A stretch of 64,000 nt of DNA from Mariannaea sp. PMI_226. Taxonomy: Eukaryota; Ascomycota; Sordariomycetes; Hypocreales; Nectriaceae. The stretch lies in assembly GCA_024336345.1 (NCBI GenBank), contig JANFOG010000001.1, positions 1,240,001-1,304,000 on the forward strand, read 5' to 3'. The notes beneath the pieces were generated by a model. It saw only the letters and a list, made by a program, of their open reading frames with translations, did no database searches and had not been told where the DNA came from. The translations under genes and the position numbers were made by a program. Of the stretch, positions 20,118 to 31,600 are shown in pieces. Position 1 is the first letter of the stretch, and every line of letters starts with the position of its first letter.

Positions 20118-20147
20118 CAGTCAGCGGCCAAAAGTCTGAGTCCACCC
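20118..20147. repeat. Left terminal inverted repeat of the Tc1/mariner element
   Basis: It begins CAGTCAGCGGCCAAAAGTC and ends in CCACCC. It pairs with the inverted copy at 21475-21504 at 28 of 30 positions. Confidence 0.92.
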
Positions 20148-20262
20148 CACATATTTCCCATCAACCCGCCTACATATGCCTGGCTTCAAAGTCAAATAAT
20201 TCAATTGAATAAAGGTCAAATAAATTATTCTGTATATGAAAATGATGCCCTGCTTCCGCTCT

Positions 20263-21399
20263 TCAATATCGTGTATACCAACCCTTGGCGCGAATAACCG
20301 CCTTCAATCGGCGAGGGAGTGATTCGATGAGGCTTCGAATAGTAGCCTGGTCAACTGCTGCCCATGCCACCTCAACGCATCGCATCATTTCTGCTCGATC
20401 CGCCTCATTATCTTTCAATTTTGTTAAATGAGGGAAGCGCTTTCGAATGATGCGCTTTATAATATGCCAAACGTGTTCTATGGGGTTGAGATCTGGAGAG
20501 TATGGAGGCCAATCTAGTAGCTCCACTCATTGGTGATGAACCAGTTTATTGTTAACCTGGCGGTATGAATTCTTGCGTTATCTTGCTGAAATCTTCGGGT
20601 ACTATTATAATGAGGTAGAAGATGATCCTCTAGAGTTTTCAGATAGCTCTGAGCTGAAACGCCGTTACGAGCGCTGGTATTGTCGCGTTCCATCATCGTT
20701 ATGGATGACCGTCCTGTTTTCCAAATTGACGCCCAATACATCTGAGAAATCGCATCTTTAATATGTGCCTTCTTATTCACAAGATCCTTATTATACTTTT
20801 CATGCGATAGTCGCCAAAGCATAACGTTGGGGTTGTCAGATTTATTGCTAATTCGTGTCTCATCGGAGAACACCACCTAAAGTTGTTATTACCCAAAATC
20901 ACCCTCCATTTTCAAAATGACATACCTCCAGCAATTCGTGGACTTCTGGTAATCAAGCAGAACACCAATCAAGCCGAATTCTTGCTATTTTCTTATCAAG
21001 TTTCGGTCTGTCTAAAGCTTTCTATTTGCGCTTCCAATAGCGGTGTAAGACGCGACGTAATGTTCGCTCAGAGACGCGACCCTGTGTCTCTTCGATTAGT
21101 GCTTTATATGAGATCTCGCGATTTTTTTTGGTAATTCGTATTATATACCGCTCTTCTTCCTTTGTAAGTTTCATAGGCCGACCGCTGCGAGGCTTATTAT
21201 TTACTGTCTTTTCGTCAAGCCAGCGTTTTTTGATCTTGGCGACAGCAGAATGTGTGGTGTTAAACTCTCGGGCGACAGCCCTCAGGCTGTTACCGCCATG
21301 TAACATTGCCAACATAGCTCCTTTTGCCTCAGGAGAAAATTGACAGCCTTTGCCACGATTTCCGGATATTTCGGTACCAAATTTGCGTGCAGAAGACAT
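20263..21399 (-). pseudogene. Tc1-type DD34E transposase, inactivated
   Basis: The gene starts at 21399. The first part (to 21022) is the paired-like DNA-binding region, with two helix-turn-helix motifs (SLRAVAREFNTTHSAVAKIK and later SERTLRRVL) and a GRPMKL hinge. The catalytic part follows from about 20879 with the DDE triad: the first Asp in VVFSDE, the second in QQDNARIH, and the Glu in LNPIEHVW. The last two are separated by 34 residues, so this is DD34E. Three lesions are visible: a TAG after the HRYWKRK stretch (just below 21025), a TGA about 25 codons on, and a one-base loss near 20520 that shifts the frame just before LLDWPPYSPD. Both stops fit C-to-T changes. An apparent 49-bp intron (about 20880-20928) precedes VVFSDE. 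No intact product is possible. Confidence 0.88.
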
Positions 21400-21474
21400 T
21401 TTGTTGACAAGTTATGGAAGAAAATGAAAGGGAGGGGGGTCGAGGGAGAAATCGCGGTTTGACGCGGTCGCGTC

Positions 21475-21504
21475 GGGTGGACTCAAACTTTTGGCCGCTA
21501 ACTG
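21475..21504. repeat. Right terminal inverted repeat of the Tc1/mariner element
   Basis: Read on the minus strand it begins CAGTTAGCGGCCAAAAGTT, the counterpart of the left end. It is followed by the TA target dinucleotide at 21505-21506. Confidence 0.92.
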
Positions 21505-21999
21505 TACATACCCACCTGTCCACCTTGCCACCTTGATAGTCAAGGTACCTAAGGTCTAGTGACGTGAGTCACTGAAGCCCACCGGAAGAGTACCTGGAGC
21601 TCCCTGACGTAAGTAACTAGCCTGAGGTAAACCATTCATACTTCCTGCATTTATTAGCTCCATGCCTGGTAAGCTGCCCACTGCGTCATCTCAGCGCTGC
21701 CTTTCGCTGCCTCCACCGCCAGGCCACCTTCACGCAGCCCCACGCAGCAACTTCACCATGCAACCTCGTGAGCTCACGTCAATCACAACTTAGCCAGCCA
21801 CATAACGTTGCTGGAAAGTTCCTTGCGTCCAGTATCGCTTAATTCCACAACACGTCTGCTTTAGACCTTCTTCTTGCATCTCACACATACTCGCCACTCT
21901 TCAGGTCGCCGCGCTGACGATTCAAATTGCAATCCAAGTTGCACTTCACCCCCACCGAACACACGATACTCTCTCAGAGAGACGCAAATCATCTCCGTC

Positions 22000-23274
22000 A
22001 TGGTCTGTCTTCGTGAATTCAGCATCTAAATAAATTGAATTATAGCTAACCAGCTTTCCAACAGTACTCAGGCTTTGGCGGCGGTGGCGGGTACGACCCG
22101 TCCAACCCGGATCGACTCTATAACATGGCTCGTCATGGGCGACGACCTATCGTACAACGCTTCGACGAATATTACCGATGCTACCCCGTCATTATGGCCC
22201 CGGGATCTGCTCGCCCAGAGCTGAATTATGGTTCAAAGATCATCCTTCCTCCCTCCGCTCTCGATAAGGTGTCCAAGCTGCATGTTCAGTGGCCACTATT
22301 GATGGAGATGATCAACGGCGAGAAAGGAAAGCACTCCCATGCTGGTGTTTTGGAGTTTATTGCAGAGGAAGGACGAGCATATATTCCGCAATGGGTACGT
22401 TAATTCCCGTTGGACCTGCATCATCATCATCATCGAGGCTTTAGCAGCTAACTTTTCAAAGATGATGGAAACACTGGGCATGGACGTGGGCGATATGATA
22501 CAGATCCGTACAACCTCATTGGAGCTGGCGAGGATGGTGAAGCTTCAGCCCCAGTCTGTTAACTTCCTCGATATCAGCGATCCAAAGGCTGTGCTAGAAA
22601 AGGCCTTTCGAAATTTTGCTACTCTAACCAAAGGCGACGTCTTCAACTTCGAGTACAATGACGAGGTGTACGAGGTTGCCGTCTTGGATGTCAAGCCAGA
22701 AACCGAGAAGATGGGTGTGAGCATGATCGAGACAGATGTCTCAGTCGAGTTTGCCCCTCCTGTAGGCTATGTTGAGCCTGAGAGGAAGAGTGGCACAAGC
22801 ACACCTCGCAGTACTCGTAGCGGCATCCCTGCGGGTGGTCTCCTTCATAGTCAGGGCACTATGGCTCAGGCCATAAATTACAGTTCGATCGCCCCATCGG
22901 TCACCAGCAATGTGACGAATTTCCTTGGTGAGGGCCAGCGGCTGGTCAAAAAAGGGAGTAAGAACTCAACCCCTAAACCCGCCACTCCCGTGCCGGTGGA
23001 GGCGACTGGCGTGCCAAAGAAGATGACTGGTGCCCCTGCGCCCCTCCGCCTCCCAACGAACAAGCTCTTCTTTGGATACGAGATCAAGCCTGTCAAGACA
23101 GAGGCCGACAAAGAGAAGGAAAAGGAGACTGCGAACAGACCTCACTTCGCTGGCCAAGGCCAAACTCTCCGCGGTGCCGTCAAACGAAAGGGTGAAGCGG
23201 AGGATAAATCCAAAGCACCGGATAAGAAGGGCACAAGTGATGGAAACCGTCTGGACGGTCGCCGTCCTCGATAA
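22000..23274 (+). CDS. UFD1: Ubiquitin fusion degradation protein 1 (Cdc48 adaptor)
   Basis: UFD1 pairs with Npl4 to bring ubiquitylated substrates to the Cdc48/p97 ATPase for ER-associated and other degradation. Three exons give 381 residues: 22000-22002 (the ATG alone), 22065-22394 and 22462-23274. The first intron has a GTCTGT donor and a GCTAAC branch site; the second starts GTACGT. After the join the protein reads MYSGFGGGGGYDPSNPDRLY, the expected family start. Residues about 18-200 form the substrate-binding double-psi barrel and following domain, with PPSALDKVSKLHVQWPLLME and AFRNFATLTKGDVF blocks. An SHP box for Cdc48 binding (FAGQGQTL) lies at residues 340-347. Yeast Ufd1 is 361 residues. 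An ATG at 22125 opens exon 2 internally but would delete the conserved start. Identity is certain; the ATG-only exon is very likely. Confidence 0.95.
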
Positions 23275-23792
23275 TACGACGAGGGTCTTTGTTGAGTTTG
23301 AGCGGCGTTAGGGCGACAGGGGCAATCCGGGGGTCATGTCATTACAAGACAGATCGAACAAATTGTGAATACCAATGTCTGGCTGATTCTAGCTGGCAAT
23401 TTATCAGTGGTCGTAAACTAGAATAGAGAGGTTTAAATGCTTCTCGAACACTTTAAGTAGTTATGGTGAGATTGTCCTTTTCGGTTTGTGTCCGCTCCAG
23501 GTCAATGTGGTTTTTGGGCGCGGACAACAAAAGAAGAGAATAAGAATATGTAAGACTGATAGAACGATGGCATAATTGCATCATGCTCAAGATGAATTTT
23601 CCTGTGAATCAGTGGTCTGTCCCACCTATCTGTGTTCAAGCACCTCATTGATACTAGGTAGACGAGGCATATCCTTCCTGCGTAGCCTCAAATATAGAAA
23701 CCATCGTTCGTTCCACAGCTAACCGACTCAAACTCCATTTAGCCACCCCAGAAGCAACTTCCGAGAGCTACCTCGTCGGAAAATCTATTTAC
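23275..23792. other. Convergent 3' spacer
   Basis: This 518-bp spacer lies between the 3' ends of UFD1 and the first Myb-like gene. I see no gene, repeat or RNA in it. Confidence 0.6.
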
Positions 23793-24485
23793 TCAATGAT
23801 CGAACTTGTCCATCCAGTCGCCAAACTCCTGCTCTTGCTCGGCGTCATGGACAGTGATGCTGCGACTTAGTTAGCCAACTTCTATACTTGAAGAGTCCCA
23901 GCTTTCCCTATAATTTCTAAGGAGGAGGAGGAGGGGACACCGTACCTGCGCTCCCGACCGCAAGATGCATCATCCTCAGACTTGATTGCGAGAGATTCAG
24001 TCTTAATCTTCTTGCTAGGAGTCTGGAGACCCTCAAGATGCTTCTCATCGTCCTCATCCTCGTTGGCGTCGATCATGGCCTTGGGCTTTATGACACGCTT
24101 TCGGGGAGTTGCCCGCTTCTTGGAAGCCGAAGTAGGACTGGCCGTGACAGCGCAATCAGCACCAGAATGGCGGGCCTTGAACTCGCGCATGATTGTCTTG
24201 GTGAAGTGCTGCCTATATTGGGAACCAGTTTTTTGTGTTTAGCAGACACACTCTCAGGTAGCAGAATAAGCCTGCGGAAGTATGGGGCGAATAGAAACAA
24301 GAGATGAAGATCAAACAGACGTACGAGATAGCATCCTTGGTAAAAGAATGGCCCAGATTGGTCATGAGAGTATGCACCCTAGGCCAGTTGTGGCGCGCTT
24401 TCTCCGATTCTTGATTGCCCATGATGATGGCGAGGCAGAGGTCACGCTCGGCGTTGGAATCCCACTTTTTATCTGCTCCTGGCAT
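23793..24485 (-). CDS. Small Myb/SANT-like protein (cluster member 1)
   Basis: Three exons (24325-24485, 23946-24212, 23793-23865) give 166 residues; both introns are phase 2. Residues about 8-67 form one Myb/SANT-like domain: it starts KWDSNAERDLCLAIIMGN, has the second Trp in HNWPRV, and ends SFTKDAIS followed directly by QHFTKTIMREFKAR, the likely recognition helix. The first intron falls exactly between Ser and Gln-His inside that helix. The tail is basic (KKRATPRKRVIKPK), then acidic, and ends EFGDWMDKFDH. It probably binds DNA or chromatin in the nucleus, but its targets are unknown. It is the first of eight related genes in 14 kb. Without the last splice the frame would run on to 23882 with a poor-looking tail; the splice has a good GCTAAC branch site. 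Confidence 0.75.
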
Positions 24486-25336
24486 TTTGCTAGAAATTGT
24501 AGGGAAATAAAGGAAAAATAGAAGGATGTTTCTTTCTTCCTGTTTAGAAGAGAGTGAAGAAGAGAGATGAAAAGGTGCTGGATCTTCACTTCGCGACGTG
24601 GAAGTGGGCGGTCGTGTATGCGAGATATATAATAATGAGAGGTGGGAAAATAAAAAACAAATAAAAAAACAGACAGAGGACAAAAACATAAATAAAGGTT
24701 TGTAGTAAATCTTTAGGACTAAGGCGAAAGGGACCGGAGCAGGACCAAAGATGGGACGGAAAATAGGAGGGCGAGAGCAAATGAAGAGAGAGGAAACTAA
24801 GTTGTCTGTTGGCGAAGACAAACAAGCCAACAACACTCAGAGTTGTTATTTCATATGCGTTGCTATGGAACAAGCAACTAAGTTATCTGAAAATTACGAA
24901 GCGGTACCTCATGCCGAGCGTCTGTTATTATTCTGCGCCTCTGTCATCGAGACAAGCTTACCTGAGAAGGGCAACTGAAATGAGCTCGCATATTCAACTT
25001 TGGGCTTTGCAAACTGCAAATGGACTTTTCATGCAGACATAAGGAGTTATCACTTAAAACAGGCCGCTCTAAATCCGATCAAATGAATAGTATTTGTCAA
25101 GTTTTCTTTAACTCTGAGAGGATTTCCCTCTACCTACTACTTCCAGAACTAACCAGGCCGCCTCCCGAGGTGCACTAAGATAGATCTGCCTGGCCAAATA
25201 GAACCATGATTGTAAAGCCTACTCTCCTTAACAAATTCCTCTTACTGCCAAGTAAGTAACACCCTACTGCAGAAGATGCCGACTATGCAACTTCTTGTGC
25301 GGCTGAAAGACGCCGAGTTGTCTGAGACGTCGAGTC
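24486..25336. other. Spacer within the Myb-like cluster
   Basis: This 851-bp spacer presumably holds the promoter of member 1 and the 3' end of member 2. It has A-rich runs around 24640-24680. I see no additional gene. Confidence 0.5.
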
Positions 25337-26136
25337 TTACAACTCGCTATCCATCTCATTCTCAGCCTCGTACCTGTCCGCATATATATTAGAATTTGAA
25401 GTGACACAGCGTAGAAATAGTAGTTACTTGAAACTCACTTGATAGGCTGCTTGGAACGCTTGACTTTTGGTGTGCCAAATATTTCATCATCAGAGCCCAT
25501 CTCCCTTTTGAGGAAGCTCTTGTCATCATCGTCGTCGTCGTCACCTGGGGCTTTGAAGAGCTTTCTCTTCTTACCGCTGCCTGTACCAAGGCGCTTGCGG
25601 GGTGTTTCCTTCTTGGGGGTTGAAAAGCTAGAAGTGATGCCCGAACCAGCGTTCTGAATGCTGGACGTGTCGCGAGTACGTCGCAATTTCTGGACATGTT
25701 GTCTAGGGATAGGGTCAGCAGGTTGATAATGAAAGCGATGTATAAGAGGAAAACACGAGGATGGTAGTATGAAAGCTGGGAATATGTATGATAGGGAGAA
25801 AATGAACATGAGCGTTGGTATATGTGTTTGCGCACAGAACATGAAGAAAGCGGTTGGTCCATAAACAACCACAGAAACCACCAATGCATACAACAAGGCA
25901 ACACGAAAGAAGGGGTTCAGACGATGCACAGTGGATTAATTAAATCCAAAATAAGGAGGAAAAAAAGCTATCAATGCGTACCGCAGTGCGGATTCAGTAA
26001 AGGTATAATCCATAGCATGAAGATCATTCATGATCTTCTCCCAATCTTGGGAGCTCAACTTGATGTGCTGAAACAGAACGATGAGAATGTCTTGGTGGAC
26101 ATTGGCGTCCCACTTCATGGTCTGGCGGTTACTCAT
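25337..26136 (-). CDS. Small Myb/SANT-like protein (cluster member 2)
   Basis: Three exons (25982-26136, 25439-25702, 25337-25373) give 151 residues with both introns in phase 2, as in member 1. The domain (residues about 8-62) starts MKWDANVHQDILIVLFQHI, has the second Trp in SQDWEKIM, and continues TFTESALR then QHVQKLRRTRD. Again the first intron splits the Arg codon right before Gln-His. The tail has the TP-rich basic segment TPKKETPRKR, a lysine-rich patch, a run of seven Asp, KRSKQPIK and an acidic end, EAENEMDSEL. The first intron is 279 bp. If the last intron were retained the protein would simply end after QPIK. Nuclear DNA-binding is inferred from the fold and charge; no partner or target is known. 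Confidence 0.75.
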
Positions 26137-26380
26137 AGTGCCTTTCTTTCTGAGGTTCCGAAGAAAGAGAGAGGAATAGAACAAGAGGTAGAGAGAATGA
26201 TTGCTATGATGCAGTGATGAAGAAAGGATTGAGAATGTGTTGATATGGGTGTTGGGACAGGAAGGTATTAGGGGGTTGTGGGCAACGGAGGCAGGATGTT
26301 AAATAACAAAATCTCTTAGGGATGATGGCCTTAGGGGAAGACATGTTTGCTTTGAAGATTGGCCAACTCCACGGACCCCT

Positions 26381-26721
26381 TCACTTGGAAATGGTGGTAA
26401 TTGGAGATACACCAACGGCTGGTTGCCAGTTGTCCATTCCGTACAACCTCTCAATATTCGAGAGCAAGGGGTACAGATGATAAACTAAAAAAAAAACCAA
26501 AAGAAAACAAAGAAAATATGAAAGCGAGAGAGAGCACAACTTGAGACTCACCGGATTGCCTCCCACGTCGTGGTATGTCCCTGCTTCTCGAGGAAGGTCA
26601 CGATGCCATCACGCACGTTCTGCCCAAGGCCGCCACTTGCTTGCGCGGCCACGAAGAGTCCAACACCGAGATCCATGAGAAACTCCGTATTGTCCCAAGC
26701 TGTAACAGATTTGCCTCGCAT
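26381..26721 (-). CDS. Divergent short Myb/SANT-like protein (cluster member 3)
   Basis: The first exon (26552-26721) starts with an ATG and encodes 56 residues that align with the other cluster members: TAWDNTEFLMDLGVGLF corresponds to the KWD..DL start, and HTTTWEAIR to the end before the intron. It stops at a GTGAGT donor in phase 2, the shared position. The central Trp is missing, being replaced in the QNVRDGIV segment. The second exon is uncertain. Using the acceptor before 26447 gives RLYGMDNWQPAVG and a stop at 26381, for 78 residues in total. An acceptor two bases earlier gives a different frame ending near 26299. Either way the protein lacks a basic tail and the QH helix. It may be a decaying copy. 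Confidence in exon 1 is fair; exon 2 is weak. Confidence 0.45.
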
Positions 26722-27278
26722 GGTGTATGGGTGTTACCTTGTTGTCATAAGGGAGCTCTGTAAAAGTTGCGGTGCGCGTTGAGGGTGGAAGATGAGACCT
26801 AGCAAGTGAGCTCTGTTGACCGGCGAGAGATTGAGGTGGTGGAAAATGAAAGATGGAAAGGTAAAGATAGTAAACAGTGAATCAGGAGAACCGTTGGAGT
26901 GATTTGAACAAGCGAGCAGGCAAGTTGAACATGTTTGTAAGAGGTCATTGGTTCATTTCCAAACGCCAATGATATATTTGCTTAATTCTATGGAACCCAC
27001 GCCAACCTTTCCTTATCATGAATACATGTCCAATTCGATCCGCTTTCTCAATACCCAGCTCATGAACTCCTTCAGAATAATAATGATTATAATAAAAACA
27101 AGAACCTGATTTATGTAACTCCAAGGCAATAATCCCAAGTCCCTTGGACGTCTAAGAACGAATAACACACCTTTTAGCTTCATTCACCTCCCACACCTCA
27201 AAGGTGCGAGGACAAGATCGGGACACACAGGTATCCATTCTCAACGTGCATGCTCTTAGTTTTACGGGCAAACCAATT
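26722..27278. other. Spacer within the Myb-like cluster
   Basis: This 557-bp spacer lies between members 3 and 4. It is AT-rich around 26960-27110. I see no gene. Confidence 0.5.
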
Positions 27279-28606
27279 CTATGCTTCCCCGTATGTGAAA
27301 CTGAAAGAGATCAATATTTGAGGTTTCTGACACGGCAATGGGTTGACAACTTACTCAGTGGGGAACGGATCTGCCGGGCCACTATGCGCAGCAAGCGCAA
27401 GGACGGCCTCATCATCGAGGACCTCCTCCTTGTTCGGATCCGGTGACGAGAGACGGGGTCGCTTGGAGTCTGGCTGCCCCTCATCCTCTTCACCCTCTGC
27501 GTCCATCTGTGTGGAGTCCCGGGTCAAGGAACCTGGAGGCTCAACAGATACTGGATTAGGTTCAACTGGTGCTTCAGAATCAGGTTGAATTGCAGATGTA
27601 TCTTCCGGCTGTGGCTGCTGCTGTTCCGGATGACTGTACTGTTGCTCGGCACTTTGGAAGGGGTGATCCTGGGGCAGATCGGTCCCGGGAGAGGGGCTAG
27701 GGAAAGTAATAGGTGGTGTGGATATCGACCCTGCAACCTGCCGTGCTGGCATTTGTTGGGGGACCGTGGGAGATGTGCCTGCTGCAGGAGCAGGTATCAT
27801 AGGTGCGTGCGGGCTGGGAAGATGAGCACCAGGTTGATTGGTGTTGGGGAGGTTAGAAACAGGTGATAAAGACATGACCGAACTGGCTTGCGGCGCGACA
27901 GGACCAGGGACGGGCATGGGAGCTGGCGATATATGCTGAGAGGGAGACAGAGGAATTTCAACTGGAGGAAGGGGGTGCTTCCTGGGTCTACCGCGACCAG
28001 GCCCAGGACGGCGTGTAATAGGATTCAATGTGGGATCGACCCTTCGTGCATTTTCCTTCAAAGCTCCATTCGTCTCAGCCTTGCTCTGAGCCCGGCGAAG
28101 GCCCTGGAAATGTTGCCTGATATGGTATTAGTGACATCTGTAGGGTACAACAAGTTTCTTTTTGAGAGAAATAAGAGCACGGCAACACATATAAGACAGA
28201 TGAAGGAGATGTGTGATGGTGACGTCCATACTTGTAGCGAGGGAGGAGACACGATACTTGATGTGGATAAAACCGATTTGGGTAGTGTGAGTGAAGCATA
28301 AGTGTTGCGGCAGCGGTAGTAGCAGTAACAATAAAGAAAGTAGCTAATCCACTACTCTCCTCATCCGTAAAAAGGGGGCGATGGAGCATACAATTCATGA
28401 GAGAGACAATTTTTAAAATAGATATAATATTAACAAAAAGACCTGACTTACCGGCATCCCTCATTTGTGAAGCCGTATCCCAAGCTCCTCATGTGATTGC
28501 CGATAGTAGTCCATTCTGATCCGCTGATGACGCCAATGTTTTTCACAGAAAGAATCGTGAAGAAGAGCTCCTTGTCTGCTCTATCATTCCAATTCTTGCT
28601 ATTCAT
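27279..28606 (-). CDS. Myb/SANT-like protein with AT-hook and long Pro-rich tail (cluster member 4)
   Basis: Three exons (28452-28606, 27355-28116, 27279-27300), both introns in phase 2, give 312 residues. The domain (residues about 5-62) starts KNWNDRADKELFFTILSV, has a second Trp in GSEWTTIGNHM, and continues YGFTNEGCR then QHFQGLRRAQ, with the intron at the same Arg codon as in member 2. Unlike its neighbours it has an AT-hook-like segment, RRPGPGRGRPRKHP, at about residues 90-103, then about 160 residues rich in Pro, Ser and Gln, then an acidic end with a KRPRLSS nuclear-signal-like motif. Two DNA-binding elements and a Pro/Gln-rich region suggest a transcription or chromatin factor; that is inference. 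The last 22-bp exon could be unspliced, in which case a TAA at 27351 ends the protein six residues earlier. Confidence 0.74.
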
Positions 28607-31600
28607 GACGATGAAGGATAGGACAAAATGCGTGTTGATGATACGAGTATGATTCGAGCTGACTGGGAGGTTACCAGCTGTTAAGTCCACGGCTGAATCA
28701 ATGGGAAAATTGGTAGTGAGAAATTGTTAGGACGGCTACTGAACGGGAGGTTGGGGACATTTCAAGTAGCCGGTGGTCCGTGCAGCTAGGTAGCTACAAG
28801 AGCCGGGAGCTGGACTCGGGCGACGGAAAAAGTATACAGCCGGGGATTGCAAGGCGCACTATGTTTGCTTTGTCTTGTTGATGGTTCTATGATAATCAAT
28901 TTTTATTTTTTTATTTTTTTTGGCTGCATTAGAGAATGCATGACTCTGTGCATGAAAATAGGGGCTGCATTGAGGAAAGAGATAACAAAGGGCTGTTTGC
29001 AGCAGACGACGAGGTGATAAATTCGACTTCGGCTTCCGCTCTGTGAAGAGGTATCTCAACTTAACCGAAGGTCGACCACGGATTAACCGGAGGAAATTGT
29101 ACTTTGTGCAGAATGGCCTGGCTTGGGCTATTTGATTGCGTTCATTATAATTTGGAGAAAAAGGCCAAAGTGCTACGGAAGAGAGAGAGAAAAACGGTCA
29201 GCCAGGACTGATTCGCACCAATGGCAGTGCTTCAAAGCCGTCCGAACAGGTCGAGGGTCAGGGCGTCATCAAGGGAGAACTGGCCCGCTGAGGCTTGGTC
29301 AGGAAAAGCGGGCACATTTCCACCTAGGCCAATCACCACAGCTCAAGTGACAGGGAGGCGAAAAAAGGAGAGGGGACTCAACTTTACGGTCTCACGTGAG
29401 TTCGTGGTGACTTGGCGAGCACCAGGCATCTCCCTGTCCCACCCAGCTTCGCGCCCGTCGCGTCTCCCACCCACTTCATCCCATCCCCTCCATGACAACT
29501 ATCGTGATGAAGAGACACATGTGGTGACCATAGATGCCTTAATGGCGCATTCTAATGAGTGATTTGACGCTACTTTCTTGTACGCCGAATTTTCCCGGCT
29601 TCTGGGCCTTCTCTGGTCGTCGAATTGATGCTTCTCAGGCAATACCGCCTCGGCCTCAATGGTTCGTACAGCAGGCCATCAAGCATACTTTCAGCGCCAC
29701 ACCTCAGCTGAGGGCCGAAGCAAACGTCGGCGGATCGGCTGCATGGCGTAATCTCTTCATTCTTGAGACTCATTTAGCGTCTAGAAAGACGCCAGGAGTC
29801 ATTTTCACCCGCCGCCTCTTTGCCTTCAGTATACCTAGCACCGCCCGTCAGGCTGTGATCTTGGTGATCTTGTGATGCATCCATTGTAAGGCATTTTACC
29901 ACCCGAATGTCATAGTCATTTTCTGGTTCACTTCCCTGTTGTGCTTCCTTAATTTGCACAAATCGAATCCTTCAGGCTGGCCAATAGTTGAATTCGAGGC
30001 TGGCAAGATAATGCCACGAGGCAATGCACTTCTGCCCACACACACCCCTCTTTTCTCATGCCGTTTGGGAGAGTTCAGAGCCCGGTTCTCCATGGTGCCC
30101 ATTCGTTGGAGGCTCCAGCGAATGAGTCACACTATGTTTCACTCCATTCCGGCCAATTCGAATCCCTGTACAGAGCCTGCCTTAGTTCGGCGATGCCAAA
30201 AAAAAAAAACCTTTCTTCTTCAGCAGCATTGAAAGATGATCGGAGGTTTCGGGGATTTTGGGACACATTTCCATAATATCGCCCTTGGATTTCCAGATAA
30301 GGAATCGGGTCATTCCATCGCCCGACATCAAGTTAAATTGATTGACTTTGAATTGTTTCAATGGCTCGTGAAAGCCATTTCTTTACTCCTTCATGGAGCC
30401 TGAAATGCAAACCCGCAAGCAATTGGGAGCATATTCAGCGCTTTTCAAGGTGACCAAGCAAACGGAAGGGTAGGGGGGGCAAGAAATGGAGCCAGCATGG
30501 GCTTAGTGGACGTATTAGTGGACGTAGAGGCATGACCCCCCCAGGGATGGTGCATTTTGGTGGTGACTGGCGGCATCTAGTGCTCAAAACTTTAGTGGCT
30601 TTTGGGCTTAGCGGCGGGGATCGAACAGGCACTTTACGCGGTTCTCGCGCCCACCACAGCCCCTCGTCGCGCCCCATTTTCGATGACGGGCCCCTTTGGG
30701 AGGGATCTTCGTCCCCTCGAAAGCCATCAATTTGTTTGGTAACACCAGGCAACCACGGCATCATCACCATCCATCTCAGACACGGGCTGGAGTTAGATGC
30801 CAAATCGGGGAGCTCCTCTAGGGCCTCGGCCGCTTGGCCCATGTCAACTAGCTGGGGTGTCCGCACTGTTCCTGGTGAAAGCAAGATCCATGGATCCATA
30901 GTGGTGGTGGTGATGTATGGTCGATGACTTGATAATGGCATAAGACGTATAGCTTGGACCCCCCCTTTGAGGACTTGAATCGTATTTTTTTTCTTCTTCT
31001 TCCTTTTGCCTATCTGTAGCCTGTCCATCTGCCTTCATTAAGCCCCCCTCTCACCGTTTTCCATCCTGTTCCTATTCCTATCCTCCCCTGGTCCCTTCTA
31101 GTATCACACTCTCCATCCGACATACACTTCCCCCCTCCCCGGTCGGGTGTGTATCCAGCAAAGTCTTCCATCCATAAAAAGGCCCTTTCCCGGCCTCTTT
31201 TCCTTCTCGCCTCGTTCTTCTGGTGGTTTCTTATTGCTTTATGACCAAACACTCTCTCTTCCTAATCTTCATATCATCTATCACCCATCACTCTCGTCCT
31301 ATCCCATCTCAGCCTGATCCAGCAACCCATCACACCTTGTCACTTCGGGCTGCTTAACATTGTTCCACCCCGTTGCCCAAGACCTGTCTGAGTCAAATGC
31401 ATCGATCTTCACGCTGATTCACATTATACAAAACTATCGACTCCACCTTCTGGGGCTCCTCGTACCTGAATATCGCCCTTTTGGCTGAGGCATCGTCGAC
31501 TAGGTGCCTGGGATTCGATGCTGAAGGATTTTATCCATATATAGCTCATCGCCTCTCTTCTTCTGCCTGCTCTCTCAGCCTCGCGCCACTATCCATCACT

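Larger units (their letters stand above)
20118..21504 (-). mobile_element. Tc1/mariner DNA transposon copy (degraded DD34E family)
   Basis: A 1,387-bp element is bounded by 30-bp terminal inverted repeats (20118-20147 and 21475-21504) that differ at only two positions, both C in the left copy and T in the right copy when each is read inward. It is flanked by TA on both sides (20116-20117 and 21505-21506), the target duplication expected of Tc1/mariner. The interior holds one transposase gene in reverse orientation. Well-preserved ends and a broken gene suggest a fairly recent insertion silenced by point mutation. It could still be moved by a transposase supplied from another copy. Confidence 0.93.
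19893..21999. other. Divergent promoter region of LIN1 and UFD1, split by a transposon
   Basis: This 2.1-kb spacer would be about 720 bp without the Tc1/mariner copy at 20118-21504. The flanks (19893-20115 and 21507-21999) hold the putative promoters of the two divergent genes. TAGGTACCTA-like motifs flank the insertion. No other gene is seen. Confidence 0.65.

Noticed and set aside
30435..31028. A 197-codon minus-strand frame in the cluster spacer
   Set aside because: It resembles no domain, has a run of Lys from a homopolymer, and overlaps other random frames. I could not find splice partners.
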